Shown here in pieces: positions 17,252-25,575 of a stretch of 45,240 nucleotides of DNA. A program made the translations under genes and the position numbers. Within the stretch, counting starts at the first letter, position 1. Each line of letters begins with the position of its first letter. This DNA comes from Flavipsychrobacter stenotrophus (GTDB lineage: Bacteria > Bacteroidota > Bacteroidia > Chitinophagales > Chitinophagaceae). The DNA lies in contig CAMDNC010000007.1 of the NCBI GenBank assembly GCA_945902755.1, positions 1 to 45,240 of the forward strand, read 5' to 3'. Under the pieces are notes generated by a model. That model was not told the DNA's origin and did not search any database. It saw nothing but the letters and a program-made list of their open reading frames with translations.

Positions 17252-18160
17252 ATGAGGTATCTGGTTTTTTTAACAACAATTTTGTTTTCTCTGTCAAGTA
17301 GGGCGCAGTACAGGATTTTTACAGGTAGAGTAATAGATGGTCAGCGTAAAGGCATACCATTTGCTGTAGTAGAGGTAAAGGACAAACACCAAGGCGTTTA
17401 TTGCGATGAAAATGGTTTTTTCTCTTTTAGTGGGGATGCCACCTTTTTAAACACTTTGGTGGTATCGTGCATGGGATACGAAAGAAAAGAAATCAATACA
17501 GACATTCTCCCACTCAGCGATTCGTTAATAATAGAATTAAAAACAAAAGTAGCCAACCTAAAAGAGGTGTCAATAACCAGCAAAAAAGGCATACCCAAAC
17601 AGGCAACACTAGGCAAAAACCGACGTCAACTGAGTTACACTGGCGATTGCTACCGATACTATGGTTCTGAAACGGCAATTCGCCTTATGGCAGATACTAC
17701 ACAGAGTGGAGGAACACTAAATGCAATTTATGTTTTCATTACTGACGAAGGGGACTTTAATACCCGTTTCAGAGTACACGTATATAGGTGGGACACACTA
17801 CCAAAAAACGAGATTACAGATTCAAACCTTATAGTACAAGCTACTGAAGGAAACACTTGGGTTAAAATTGATGTAAGCAAGAAAAAAATACCTGTAGGCA
17901 AAGGATTATTCGTATCGGTGGAGTGGATATCTGGTTTTGGCAATACAAGACAGTCACTTCAATCTGCCAAAAACCCAGAGGTTATCAACTATAATGGTCA
18001 AGTTCTAGGTCTAACTAGTGACTACGGCAAGCCATCACGTACTTATAGTCGAAGTCCATTCACCAAAAAGTGGATTTATTATGATGCTGCTGAAGCCCAG
18101 CGAAAGGGAGGATATTTTCTCAACCCCATGATTTATTGCACTTATACTTATATAGACTAA
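17252..18160 (+). CDS. Carboxypeptidase-regulatory-like domain protein
   Basis: This is a 302-residue exported protein. The signal peptide is MRYLVFLTTILFSLSSRAQ. Residues of about 20-100 are a carboxypeptidase D regulatory-like (CarboxypepD_reg-like) beta-sandwich: FTGRVIDGQRKGIPFAVVEV, GVYCDENGFFSFSG, LVVSCMGYERKEI. This is the domain often found at the N-terminus of TonB-dependent receptors, but no plug or barrel follows. The remaining ~200 residues are unrecognised beta-rich sequence with IRLMADTTQSGGTLNAIYVF and KKKIPVGKGLFVSVEWISGF, somewhat like a jelly-roll. It is probably periplasmic or surface exposed. Its function is unknown. Confidence 0.75.
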   Translation: MRYLVFLTTILFSLSSRAQYRIFTGRVIDGQRKGIPFAVVEVKDKHQGVYCDENGFFSFSGDATFLNTLVVSCMGYERKEINTDILPLSDSLIIELKTKVANLKEVSITSKKGIPKQATLGKNRRQLSYTGDCYRYYGSETAIRLMADTTQSGGTLNAIYVFITDEGDFNTRFRVHVYRWDTLPKNEITDSNLIVQATEGNTWVKIDVSKKKIPVGKGLFVSVEWISGFGNTRQSLQSAKNPEVINYNGQVLGLTSDYGKPSRTYSRSPFTKKWIYYDAAEAQRKGGYFLNPMIYCTYTYID

Positions 18161-18178
18161 AGATATTGCTTACTAAAG

Positions 18179-18197
18179 CCTAATGATAATCATTGTT
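18179..18197. promoter_or_regulatory. Fur-box-like palindrome upstream of kmo
   Basis: The sequence holds AATGATAATCATT (18182-18194), a perfect 13-base palindrome identical to the core of the classical Fur box GATAATGATAATCATTATC; by eye 15 of 19 positions match. It lies about 140 bases before the kmo ATG and about 20 after the preceding stop. AT-rich palindromes of this size can arise by chance. Confidence 0.4.
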
Positions 18198-18278
18198 GGT
18201 TGCCACAATTATGCTTACATTGCCACTTGTACTGATTGCGGACACCATTTTGTTAAAAAACGCACAGTAATATATTTA

Positions 18279-18312
18279 TGGTAATCCCTGCGGGAATACC
18301 AGTTTTATTTTT
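18279..18312 (+). terminator. Terminator or leader hairpin before kmo
   Basis: TGGTAATCCC (18279-18288) pairs with GGGAATACCA (18292-18301) with one mismatch around TGC, and is followed by GTTTTATTTTTT. It lies 119 bases after the previous stop and 25 bases before the kmo ATG. It may end the preceding transcript or act as an attenuator in the kmo leader. Confidence 0.6.
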
Positions 18313-18336
18313 TAATCGAATTTTATAGTTTATTTT

Positions 18337-19725
18337 ATGTCACGTAATGTTACAATACAAGGAGCAGGTCTGGTAGGTGCTCTCCTTGCAATAATTCTGC
18401 GTAAGCGCGGTTATGAAGTATCTGTTTATGAGCGCCGTCAAGATATGCGTCTTGCGTCTGCTTATGCGGGCAAGTCTATTAATCTAGCAATGAGTGCTCG
18501 TGGTTGGAAGGCATTAGATCTTGCTGGTTTGCGGTCAGAAATTGCACCCATAGCCATTCCTATGTATGGTCGCTATCTACATCAGGCAGACGGACAAACA
18601 GCTTTTCAGCCCTACAGTAGAAACAATGAGGCTATATACTCTGTTAGCCGTGGTGATCTAAATAAAAAATTGATTTCTCTTGCCGAGTCATCTGGCGCAA
18701 ACATACATTTCAATCATCGCTGCACCCATGTAGATGTACCCACCAATACTATACATATGGTGCATGGCGACGAAGAAAAAACTGTTCAAGCAGATATACT
18801 ATTTGGTGCAGATGGTGCTTTTTCTGCACTACGAAATAGTTACACACATATGAATAGGGTAAATTGCGATCAGCATTATCTTGAATATGGATACAAAGAA
18901 CTAACTATTGTACCAGATGCATCAGGCAATTGGCAGATGGAAAAAGAAGCATTACATATTTGGCCAAGAGGCAAGTATATGATGATAGCACTCCCTAACA
19001 CAGATGGAACATTCACTTGCACTTTGTTTATGCCGTATGAGGGAGACGTGGCGTTCGGCAAACTTAACACAGAGCAAGATGTCCATCAACTTTTCGATAC
19101 ACAGTTTGCTGATGCAAAAGCTATGATGCCAGGGCTTATCGAAGATTTTTTTACAAATCCCACATCTTCATTGGTTACCACCCACATTTTCCCGTGGCAT
19201 TATCAAGATAAGAGTGCGATTATAGGAGATGCAGCACACGCCATCGTACCATTTTATGGACAGGGCATGAATGCTGGTTTTGAAGATTGCACAGTGCTGG
19301 CAGGGTTGCTTGACGAAGCAGCACAAAAGGGTGCAATAGACTGGGCAACTATTTTGCCTGAGTACCAGCGCCTACGTAAACCCAATGGCGACGCAGTTGG
19401 AGCATTAGCATTGGCTAACTTTATAGAAATGAGGGATAAAGTAGCTGACCCTCGTTTTTTGGAACGCAAAAAAATAGAAAAAGAACTTGGTACTCGCTAT
19501 CCAGAAAGATTCATTTCGGTATACGAAATGGTCTCTTTTAGCCACATACCATACAACACAGCTATTCAGTGTATACAAGCACAGGATAGCCTTTTGGAGC
19601 AAATAATGAGCGAAGGTGATTTTTTTGCTAATGTTGAAAAAAGTAGCTTTTGCGATACGCTGAGTACTTGGCTCACAGCATATCACGAAGCAATACAACA
19701 ATTGGATTTTGGGAATGAAGCTTGA
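18337..19725 (+). CDS. kmo: Kynurenine 3-monooxygenase
   Basis: This FAD- and NADPH-dependent enzyme hydroxylates L-kynurenine to 3-hydroxykynurenine in tryptophan breakdown. The 462-residue protein has the N-terminal dinucleotide fold (QGAGLVGALLAIILRKRG), the family-specific SINLAMSARGWKAL segment, the DG motif region ILFGADGAFSALRNSY, and the FAD-phosphate motif GDAAHAIVPFYGQGMNAG. The sequence GYKEL followed by ALHIWPRGKYMMIALPN is also typical of kynurenine monooxygenase rather than other class A hydroxylases. The gene overlaps recJ by 11 bases. No kynU or 3-hydroxyanthranilate dioxygenase gene is in the window. Confidence 0.93.
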   Translation: MSRNVTIQGAGLVGALLAIILRKRGYEVSVYERRQDMRLASAYAGKSINLAMSARGWKALDLAGLRSEIAPIAIPMYGRYLHQADGQTAFQPYSRNNEAIYSVSRGDLNKKLISLAESSGANIHFNHRCTHVDVPTNTIHMVHGDEEKTVQADILFGADGAFSALRNSYTHMNRVNCDQHYLEYGYKELTIVPDASGNWQMEKEALHIWPRGKYMMIALPNTDGTFTCTLFMPYEGDVAFGKLNTEQDVHQLFDTQFADAKAMMPGLIEDFFTNPTSSLVTTHIFPWHYQDKSAIIGDAAHAIVPFYGQGMNAGFEDCTVLAGLLDEAAQKGAIDWATILPEYQRLRKPNGDAVGALALANFIEMRDKVADPRFLERKKIEKELGTRYPERFISVYEMVSFSHIPYNTAIQCIQAQDSLLEQIMSEGDFFANVEKSSFCDTLSTWLTAYHEAIQQLDFGNEA

Positions 19726-21427
19726 TAAGAGATGGACAGTTAAGGTCGCAGATGAAGCAGTAGTCGACAAGCTATATAATGAGTTGCAGGTGCAACCGGC
19801 TATATGCAGGTTGTTGGCGGTGCGCGGGATAAAAGACTATGAGAGCGCCAGGCTATTTTTTCGTCCTGAGCTCGCCCACCTACACGACCCATTCTTAATG
19901 AAAGGAATGAAAAAGGCTGTAGAGCGCATTACAGAGGCTATAGAATGGCACGAGCGGATATTGGTATATGGTGATTACGACGTTGATGGCACTACTGCGG
20001 TATCGCTTGTCTACAGCTTCCTTCGAAAAAATTACAATGGTGAATTAGCCTATTATATTCCGCATCGCTATCGCGAGGGATATGGTATATCCAGACAAGG
20101 TATCGACTATGCACATGCCAACGGATATACGTTGATGATAACATTGGATTGTGGAATAAAATCAATGGAGATGATTACTTATGCTCAGTCGTTGGGCATA
20201 GAGGTTATAGTATGCGATCACCACTTACCCGATGCACATTTGCCACCTGCATTTGCTATCCTCAACCCTAAACAGAAAGACTGCCCCTATCCTTTCAAAG
20301 AATTGAGTGGATGTGGCATTGGGTTTAAGCTAGTAACAGCACTTGCCATACATTGGAAGCTGCCACTTGAAAACGTCTATACATATCTCGATCTTGTTGC
20401 TACCAGTATCGCCGCAGACATTGTGCCTATAGATGGAGAAAATAGAATACTGGCGCATTATGGTGTAAAACAAATCAATGAATGTCCATGTTTGGCTATT
20501 GCTACACTCAAGGAGTTGGGCGGAGTACAACGATCTTTGTGTATATCAGATTTGGTTTTTGTAATTGGACCTAGAGTTAACGCGGCTGGTCGCATGGACG
20601 ATGCAAGAAAAGCTGTCGAATTTTTTATTGAGTGTGACCCAGATAAAGTTCCTGGCCTTGCAGCTGCACTTCACTCTGACAATGATGATCGAAAAGAAGT
20701 AGATAAAAGCATAACCGAAGAAGCGCTGGCAATATTGAATGATGACAAAAACGCCAGGCTGAAAAAATCCACAGTGCTATTCAGATCCCATTGGCACAAA
20801 GGAGTAGTGGGCATTGTAGCATCTCGCCTTATAGACCATTATTACCGACCTACTATTGTACTTACATCTGCAAACGGCAAAGCTACTGGTTCAGCTAGGT
20901 CGGTATCAGGGTTCAATATTTATGAGGCCATACATGAGTGCAGAGATATTTTGGAAAATTATGGAGGCCATTTCTTTGCCGCAGGTATGACGCTCGATGA
21001 AACTAAAGTTGATGAGTTTATTGAAAGGTTTGAACAAGCTGTGTCAACAAAAATTACTGCGGAGCAACAAATTCCCGAAATAGAAATCGACGCAGAGATA
21101 CCCTTGACGTTGGTTAAGCCAGCGTTCTTTAATCTTTTAAGGCAATTTGAACCATTTGGGCCAGCAAATATGAAACCTGTGTTTCTTACCAAGGGTCTTT
21201 ACGATTATCAGGGTTCTTCTATCGTAGTAAAAGACCAGCACTTAAGAATTGTAGCGCACCAGCGCAACGGTGCTATTATTGAAGGTATCGGTTTTGGTTT
21301 AGGAGATAAGTATGAACTAGTAAGAAACGGACCGTTTGACATGGTTTATAACATAGAAGAAAACGAACACAACGGTAATACCCGTCTTCAAGTAAGAGTA
21401 GTAGACATTAAAAAGTCGGTTAGCTAA
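19715..21427 (+). CDS. recJ: Single-stranded-DNA-specific exonuclease RecJ
   Basis: RecJ is a 5'-to-3' ssDNA exonuclease used in recombination and mismatch repair. The 570-residue protein has the DHH phosphoesterase motifs: YGDYDVDGTTA (D87, D89, D91), LDCGIKS, and CDHHLP (D168-H170). The DHHA1 domain follows (HWHKGVVGIVASRLIDHYYRP, ATGSARSVSGFNIYEA, YGGHFFAAGMTL with the GGHxxAAG motif), then the OB domain. I choose ATG 19715 over the TTG at 19709. The start overlaps the end of kmo (stop 19723-19725), suggesting translational coupling. Confidence 0.95.
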   Translation: MKLDKRWTVKVADEAVVDKLYNELQVQPAICRLLAVRGIKDYESARLFFRPELAHLHDPFLMKGMKKAVERITEAIEWHERILVYGDYDVDGTTAVSLVYSFLRKNYNGELAYYIPHRYREGYGISRQGIDYAHANGYTLMITLDCGIKSMEMITYAQSLGIEVIVCDHHLPDAHLPPAFAILNPKQKDCPYPFKELSGCGIGFKLVTALAIHWKLPLENVYTYLDLVATSIAADIVPIDGENRILAHYGVKQINECPCLAIATLKELGGVQRSLCISDLVFVIGPRVNAAGRMDDARKAVEFFIECDPDKVPGLAAALHSDNDDRKEVDKSITEEALAILNDDKNARLKKSTVLFRSHWHKGVVGIVASRLIDHYYRPTIVLTSANGKATGSARSVSGFNIYEAIHECRDILENYGGHFFAAGMTLDETKVDEFIERFEQAVSTKITAEQQIPEIEIDAEIPLTLVKPAFFNLLRQFEPFGPANMKPVFLTKGLYDYQGSSIVVKDQHLRIVAHQRNGAIIEGIGFGLGDKYELVRNGPFDMVYNIEENEHNGNTRLQVRVVDIKKSVS

Positions 21428-21441
21428 TTCAGCTAACCGAC
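21410..21441. terminator. Hairpin between the convergent recJ and manC genes
   Basis: GTCGGTTAGCT (21415-21425) and AGCTAACCGAC (21431-21441) are perfect 11-bp arms around AATTC. On the minus strand the stem is followed by TTTTT, so it can terminate manC. In the plus direction the T stretch is weaker. The recJ stop codon (21425-21427) is inside the structure. Confidence 0.8.
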
Positions 21442-21471
21442 GGTTATTTAAAAGGAATGTATAGTCGATTT

Positions 21472-22557
21472 CTAGAGATACTTATCTCCCATATTCCGTT
21501 TCACTTCTGCCACATACTCCTTTATTTGCTGTTCTCTGTTACGCTCACATATCAATAGTACATCAGGAGTGTCAATAACTATAAATTTTTCTAACCCCTG
21601 TAGCACTACTAGTTTATCATTAGGGGCCTTTACCATACATTCGGTGGCGTCTATTACCATCACATTTTTTCCAAGCACTGCGTTGCCCAAGTAGTCTTTT
21701 TCACAATTGTCATATGCTGACTCCCATGTACCAAGGTCGCACCAACCGAAGTAAGCAGGGATTACATAAACGTTTCGAGCCTTTTCCATTATTCCATAGT
21801 CAATAGATATGTTGGTACAGTGCGGATATAGGCGCACAATGGCATCGTGCTCAGCAGGAGTATTGTACTGCTCTGTGGCCTGCAGAAACACTTCGTGCAT
21901 CTCAGGCAGGTAGTTTTTAAGAGCCTCCATTATGGTTTGCACGTTCCATACAAATATTCCCGAGTTCCAAAGAAAATCACCACTTTTAAGGAATGTTCTT
22001 GCCAATTCCAAAGGAGGTTTTTCGGTAAAGGTTTTCACCCGATAGATCTTGTCTATTTCCTGCTCTACGTCATACTGTATGTATCCGTATCCAGTATCAG
22101 GGCGCGTTGGTTTGATACCAAGCGTTAGTAATGATTTGTGTTTAGATACAAATTCCAGAGCCTCATGGGCACTGCGCTCAAAGGCGTGTTCGTCCATAAT
22201 AAGGTGGTCTGCGGGCGACATGATAATGTTCGCATCTGGATTTAGAGCCATTATTTTATGTGCAAAATAGGCCGCGCAAGGAGCTGTATTCTTTCTGGAT
22301 GGTTCACTTATTATGTTGGCATCATTTATTTCGGGAATTTGCTCTCGGAGTGTATCCATATACTGCTCATTAGTAATGAAGTAGATGTTTTCCTTTGGGC
22401 ATATATGTTTAAATCGGTTGTACGTCCATTGTATTAGGGACTTGCCGGTACCTAAAAGGTCCAAGAATTGTTTAGGAAGGTTCGTACGACTCTCAGGCCA
22501 AAATCTGCTGCCTATACCTCCGGCCATTATGGCTACGTAATTGTTTTGAATGTTCAT
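21472..22557 (-). CDS. manC: Mannose-1-phosphate guanylyltransferase
   Basis: This enzyme makes GDP-mannose from mannose-1-phosphate and GTP, for glycans and GDP-fucose. The 361-residue protein is the single-domain form, without the phosphomannose isomerase domain of the two-domain type. The nucleotidyltransferase signature is VAIMAGGIGSRFWPESRTN followed by PKQFLDL. Other family blocks are IISEPSRKNTAPCAAYFA, NIIMSPADHLI, GYGYIQYD, FTEKPPLELA, WNSGIFVWN and SIDYGIMEKA. It shares the minus strand with nfu and the kinase/RapZ fusion but has its own spacer. A GDP-sugar role is well supported; the exact sugar cannot be proven from sequence alone. Confidence 0.93.
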   Translation of the reverse strand: MNIQNNYVAIMAGGIGSRFWPESRTNLPKQFLDLLGTGKSLIQWTYNRFKHICPKENIYFITNEQYMDTLREQIPEINDANIISEPSRKNTAPCAAYFAHKIMALNPDANIIMSPADHLIMDEHAFERSAHEALEFVSKHKSLLTLGIKPTRPDTGYGYIQYDVEQEIDKIYRVKTFTEKPPLELARTFLKSGDFLWNSGIFVWNVQTIMEALKNYLPEMHEVFLQATEQYNTPAEHDAIVRLYPHCTNISIDYGIMEKARNVYVIPAYFGWCDLGTWESAYDNCEKDYLGNAVLGKNVMVIDATECMVKAPNDKLVVLQGLEKFIVIDTPDVLLICERNREQQIKEYVAEVKRNMGDKYL

Positions 22558-22697
22558 TGCTGTTTTTCAATCAGTGTGTGGTAGACCTGCTTTATATGCT
22601 GCAGTAAATACCCTTTACCAATAACTTTTAACGGGTTTGTTTACAGATAAAATGAAATATAAAATTAGCACTTTTTCGGCTTATATACCATTTATGC

Positions 22698-22722
22698 AAA
22701 CGGCGACCATTGGTCGCCGTTT
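22698..22722 (-). terminator. Hairpin after nfu
   Basis: AAACGGCGACC (22698-22708) and GGTCGCCGTTT (22712-22722) are perfect 11-bp arms around ATT, GC-rich for this genome. It is 22 bases beyond the nfu stop on the minus strand. The following T run is short, so it is a moderately supported terminator. Confidence 0.65.
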
Positions 22723-22743
22723 AAAATGCTATAAGAAGATGTA

Positions 22744-23352
22744 TTATTCTGCTTCTGCAACTACTTCTTTTACTTCTGGTATCATGCGCTTCATCATGCC
22801 TTCAATTCCTGTTTTTAAAGTTATCATCGACGATGGACAACCAGAACAAGAACCTTGCAACATCAACTTTACAGTACCATTGTCAAAACCTTTGAAGCTA
22901 ATAGCGCCACCATCCATTTCTACGGCTGGTTTCACATAGTTTTCCAATAATTCTTTAATGCGCACCACAACATCAGTATCATCAGCACTTGCTATATTAC
23001 TTTCTTTAGGCGCTACAATTTGGTCTTCGTTTATTACAGCTTTGCCTTCTTCCAAATATTCTTTCAAAAACTGTCTAACAGACGGGATTACATCATCCCA
23101 GTTAGTTTCAGCTGTTTTAGAGAGCGTCACAAAATTGCTGGCAATAAATACGCTTCTTATAAAAGGAAATGCAAATAGTTCTTTTGCCAAAGGAGAAGGA
23201 CCAGCTGCAGACTCATCAGGAAAATCTATGCTTTTTCCTGGGTAAAGAAGTTTGTTAGCTACAAACTTCATAGTTTCAGGGTTGGGCGTCATCTCAGTAT
23301 ATATGCTCACTATTGTGTTTCCTGTTTTTAGCATGATTGTGTTATTTGCCAC
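22744..23352 (-). CDS. NifU-like Fe-S cluster scaffold/carrier (Nfu)
   Basis: This 202-residue protein has two domains. The N-terminal Nfu-N domain (about residues 14-100) shows IYTEMTPNPETMKFVANKLL and FPFIRSVFIASNFVTLSK. The C-terminal NifU domain (about 125-200) shows KPAVEMDGGAISFKGF and the cluster-binding CxxC, C169 and C172, in LQGSCSGCPSSMITLKTGIE. It carries a 4Fe-4S cluster and delivers it to client enzymes in the cytoplasm. The gene is monocistronic by position, with hairpins on both sides. In-frame ATGs near the N-terminus (23352 or six codons later) leave the exact start open. Confidence 0.92.
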   Translation of the reverse strand: MANNTIMLKTGNTIVSIYTEMTPNPETMKFVANKLLYPGKSIDFPDESAAGPSPLAKELFAFPFIRSVFIASNFVTLSKTAETNWDDVIPSVRQFLKEYLEEGKAVINEDQIVAPKESNIASADDTDVVVRIKELLENYVKPAVEMDGGAISFKGFDNGTVKLMLQGSCSGCPSSMITLKTGIEGMMKRMIPEVKEVVAEAE

Positions 23353-23431
23353 AAAAATACTGAAATAATACCGTACCCAGAATTGTAAATACTGATACTA
23401 ATAGTGAGGATACTGATAATAAGTATTAGCC

Positions 23432-23467
23432 CAAATAAAAGCACCCACTGTGTTTGTTCAGTGGGTG
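23432..23467 (-). terminator. Terminator after the kinase/RapZ fusion gene
   Basis: CACCCACTG (23442-23450) and CAGTGGGTG (23459-23467) are perfect arms around an 8-base loop. On the minus strand the stem is followed by CTTTTATTT. It lies 24 bases after the stop of the fusion gene. Confidence 0.8.
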
Positions 23468-23491
23468 ATGCTTAAAAAAACATGGAAACAT

Positions 23492-24973
23492 TTAATCGGT
23501 AGTATCGTCGCTGAAGACCCATTTTTTTTCGTTTAAGTGGGAAACAGTAACATTAATGTTGTACCGGGTTTTGAGGTGTGTGGCCAGCTGATTGGCAGCG
23601 TATACAGACCTATGTTGACCACCTGTGCAACCAAAGGAAACGCTGAGCTGCTCAAAACCTCTCGCAATATAGTCTTCGACATTAATTGCTACCAAAGCGT
23701 AAACATGATTCATGAAGTCGGGCATTTTGGTTTCTCGCTCCAAGAATTGACGTACTAATTCTTCGTTGCCAGTAAGATGTTTGTATGCCGCATATCTTCC
23801 CGGGTTCAGTATTCCACGACAGTCAAAAACGAATCCTCCACCATGAGGGCTTGCTGTTTTAGGAACACCCCCCTTGTATGAAAAGCTGCATATATGCACT
23901 TCTAGTCTAGGTTCTTTTTCTGCACCCACTGTTGCATACTTGTCTTGCATCTCTTTCGACGATACTTTTTCTAGTAGCGAACGCAATTCCGGGTAGGCCG
24001 GTGTCTGAGGATGGTTAGACAAAAAAGAGTCAAGATTTTTTAAGGCTGGGCCAATGCTAGTCAAAAAGTGAGCTTTGTGTTGCAGTAATCCCCTGAATCC
24101 ATAAGACCCCAGCACTTGCAATAAGCGAACTAATACAAACTGTACATAACCCCGTCTGAAGTGAATTTCATCCATTCTAGGCACGTGAAGGTCGGCAAGA
24201 CTGCTGATGTAGCCATTGAGCAAGTCTTCTTTCCAAGCTTCTGGTAGCTGGGCTTTAGCTTGCCAGAGCAGAGATGCCAAATCATATTGCGGAGGCCCTT
24301 GCATACAACCCTGATAGTCGATGAAGTAAATTTTGCCATCATACACCATTATATTTCTACTTTGAAAATCGCGAAACATAAGAGTTTGTGGTTGCACTCT
24401 ACCCAAGTCTTTGCTGAGCAATTCCATTTCGCTTATCAGCAACGATCGGTCATAGGGTATGTTTTGTAAGTCAGCAAAATAGTACTTGAAGTACAAAAGA
24501 TCAGACATGATTGCCTTTTCATCAAACTGTTTTGAAGCAAAACATTGTTTGTAGTCAGCTTCTCTGCCGGCTACCCATTGTAGTTTGGCTAGTTGTGTTA
24601 GCGATTTGTGGTAAAGTTTACGATTGGCTTCTGTAAAACCATCTTTTGTAATCAAGTCGAACAGAGAAGTATTGCCAAGGTCCTGCTGCAGGTAAGCTCT
24701 TCGGTCTTTGTTTATGGCAAAGATCTCCGGCACGTTTACCTGATGTTTGCGCAGCAGTTCAGTGAAATAAAAAAAAGTGTTGTTTTCAGCTATATTGGTG
24801 TTGTAGGTACCTATAGCTGTCACCTTTCCAGCGGTTAGACGATAATATCTTCTGTCTGAACCAGATACGGCAAGTGCTTCTATTGATTCAGGCGCTGTCT
24901 CAAAATGTTCCTCAAAAAGCTTTTCAAGAATAACAGTAACCTGTACGGTGGTTTTATTAGGAGTCATGTTCAT
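23492..24973 (-). CDS. Sugar-kinase-like phosphotransferase fused to a RapZ C-terminal domain
   Basis: This is a two-domain cytoplasmic protein of about 493 residues. The N-terminal ~340 residues are an aminoglycoside-phosphotransferase (APH) fold, like AmgK-type anomeric sugar kinases: SGSDRRYYRL resembles the nucleotide loop, LMFRDFQSRNIMV holds the catalytic Asp (about residue 202) and the metal-binding Asn, and IDYQGCMQGPPQYDLASLLW holds the second metal Asp. The C-terminal ~135 residues, from about EVHICSFSYKGGVP through VSFGCTGGQHRSVYAAN, are the RapZ C-terminal domain, which in E. coli binds glucosamine-6-phosphate and sRNA. The RapZ N-terminal P-loop ATPase is absent. The ATG at 24973 overlaps the end of sixA by 17 bases; an ATG at 24967 is also possible. 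Confidence 0.85.
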   Translation of the reverse strand: MNMTPNKTTVQVTVILEKLFEEHFETAPESIEALAVSGSDRRYYRLTAGKVTAIGTYNTNIAENNTFFYFTELLRKHQVNVPEIFAINKDRRAYLQQDLGNTSLFDLITKDGFTEANRKLYHKSLTQLAKLQWVAGREADYKQCFASKQFDEKAIMSDLLYFKYYFADLQNIPYDRSLLISEMELLSKDLGRVQPQTLMFRDFQSRNIMVYDGKIYFIDYQGCMQGPPQYDLASLLWQAKAQLPEAWKEDLLNGYISSLADLHVPRMDEIHFRRGYVQFVLVRLLQVLGSYGFRGLLQHKAHFLTSIGPALKNLDSFLSNHPQTPAYPELRSLLEKVSSKEMQDKYATVGAEKEPRLEVHICSFSYKGGVPKTASPHGGGFVFDCRGILNPGRYAAYKHLTGNEELVRQFLERETKMPDFMNHVYALVAINVEDYIARGFEQLSVSFGCTGGQHRSVYAANQLATHLKTRYNINVTVSHLNEKKWVFSDDTTD

Positions 24974-25463
24974 TTTTAGGATAATCAAATATTATTACTT
25001 TTCTTTTCGATACGGGGAAATCTTCCCATTTTTCAGCCTCGAACGAAGCGGCAACAACACCGCACGTAGGCATATTATTGGTAAAAAAGTTGGGAGAAAG
25101 CTGATTAACGAACTCAGTTATTCCCGGATTATGAGCTACAATTAATACTGATTTTATGCTGTTTTTCACACCATAAAGGACTTCTTCTAGCGCTGATGGT
25201 AAACAATGGTACAATTTGTCCTCCCAACGTATCAAAGCTACATCATAGCCCAATTGTTTGGCAATGTAAGTAGCGGTTTCTTTTGTTCTTACTGCCGTGC
25301 TTGCAATTATCAGCTGGGGTATAAGACCAGCTTTTTTAAGGCGTGCGCCCATCTCTGGCGCATCTTTCTTGCCTCGCTCATTTAGAGGTCGCTCAAAATC
25401 GCTTTGAGCAGGGTTAGCCCAGCTGGATTTTGCATGCCTTATCATTATCAATGTCCGGTTCAT
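24957..25463 (-). CDS. SixA-type histidine phosphatase family protein
   Basis: This 168-residue cytoplasmic protein belongs to the histidine phosphatase superfamily. The phospho-accepting histidine is in MIRHAKSSW (H9). Other landmarks are FERPLNERGKKDAPEMGARL, IASTAVRTKETATYIA (substrate Arg) and LIVAHNPGITEFVNQL (second catalytic His). This is the SixA subgroup, whose E. coli member acts on phosphohistidine of the nitrogen phosphotransferase system or on HPt domains; the substrate here is unknown. It overlaps the downstream kinase/RapZ fusion and so is probably in one operon with it. Confidence 0.88.
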   Translation of the reverse strand: MNRTLIMIRHAKSSWANPAQSDFERPLNERGKKDAPEMGARLKKAGLIPQLIIASTAVRTKETATYIAKQLGYDVALIRWEDKLYHCLPSALEEVLYGVKNSIKSVLIVAHNPGITEFVNQLSPNFFTNNMPTCGVVAASFEAEKWEDFPVSKRKVIIFDYPKNEHDS

Positions 25464-25575
25464 ATTGCACTTTCACACTAGCGCACAGCAAAATGTAGAC
25501 TATAAAATTATGGCTAGCGGCTGTTATTTAATTTAAAAATGCAAATTACGCAAAAACCAGCTACAAGCGGATAGG

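Noticed and set aside
24180-24195. Additional CACGTG-containing parS candidate
   Set aside because: Only the central hexamer matches; the flanking TGTTT/AACA bases are absent.
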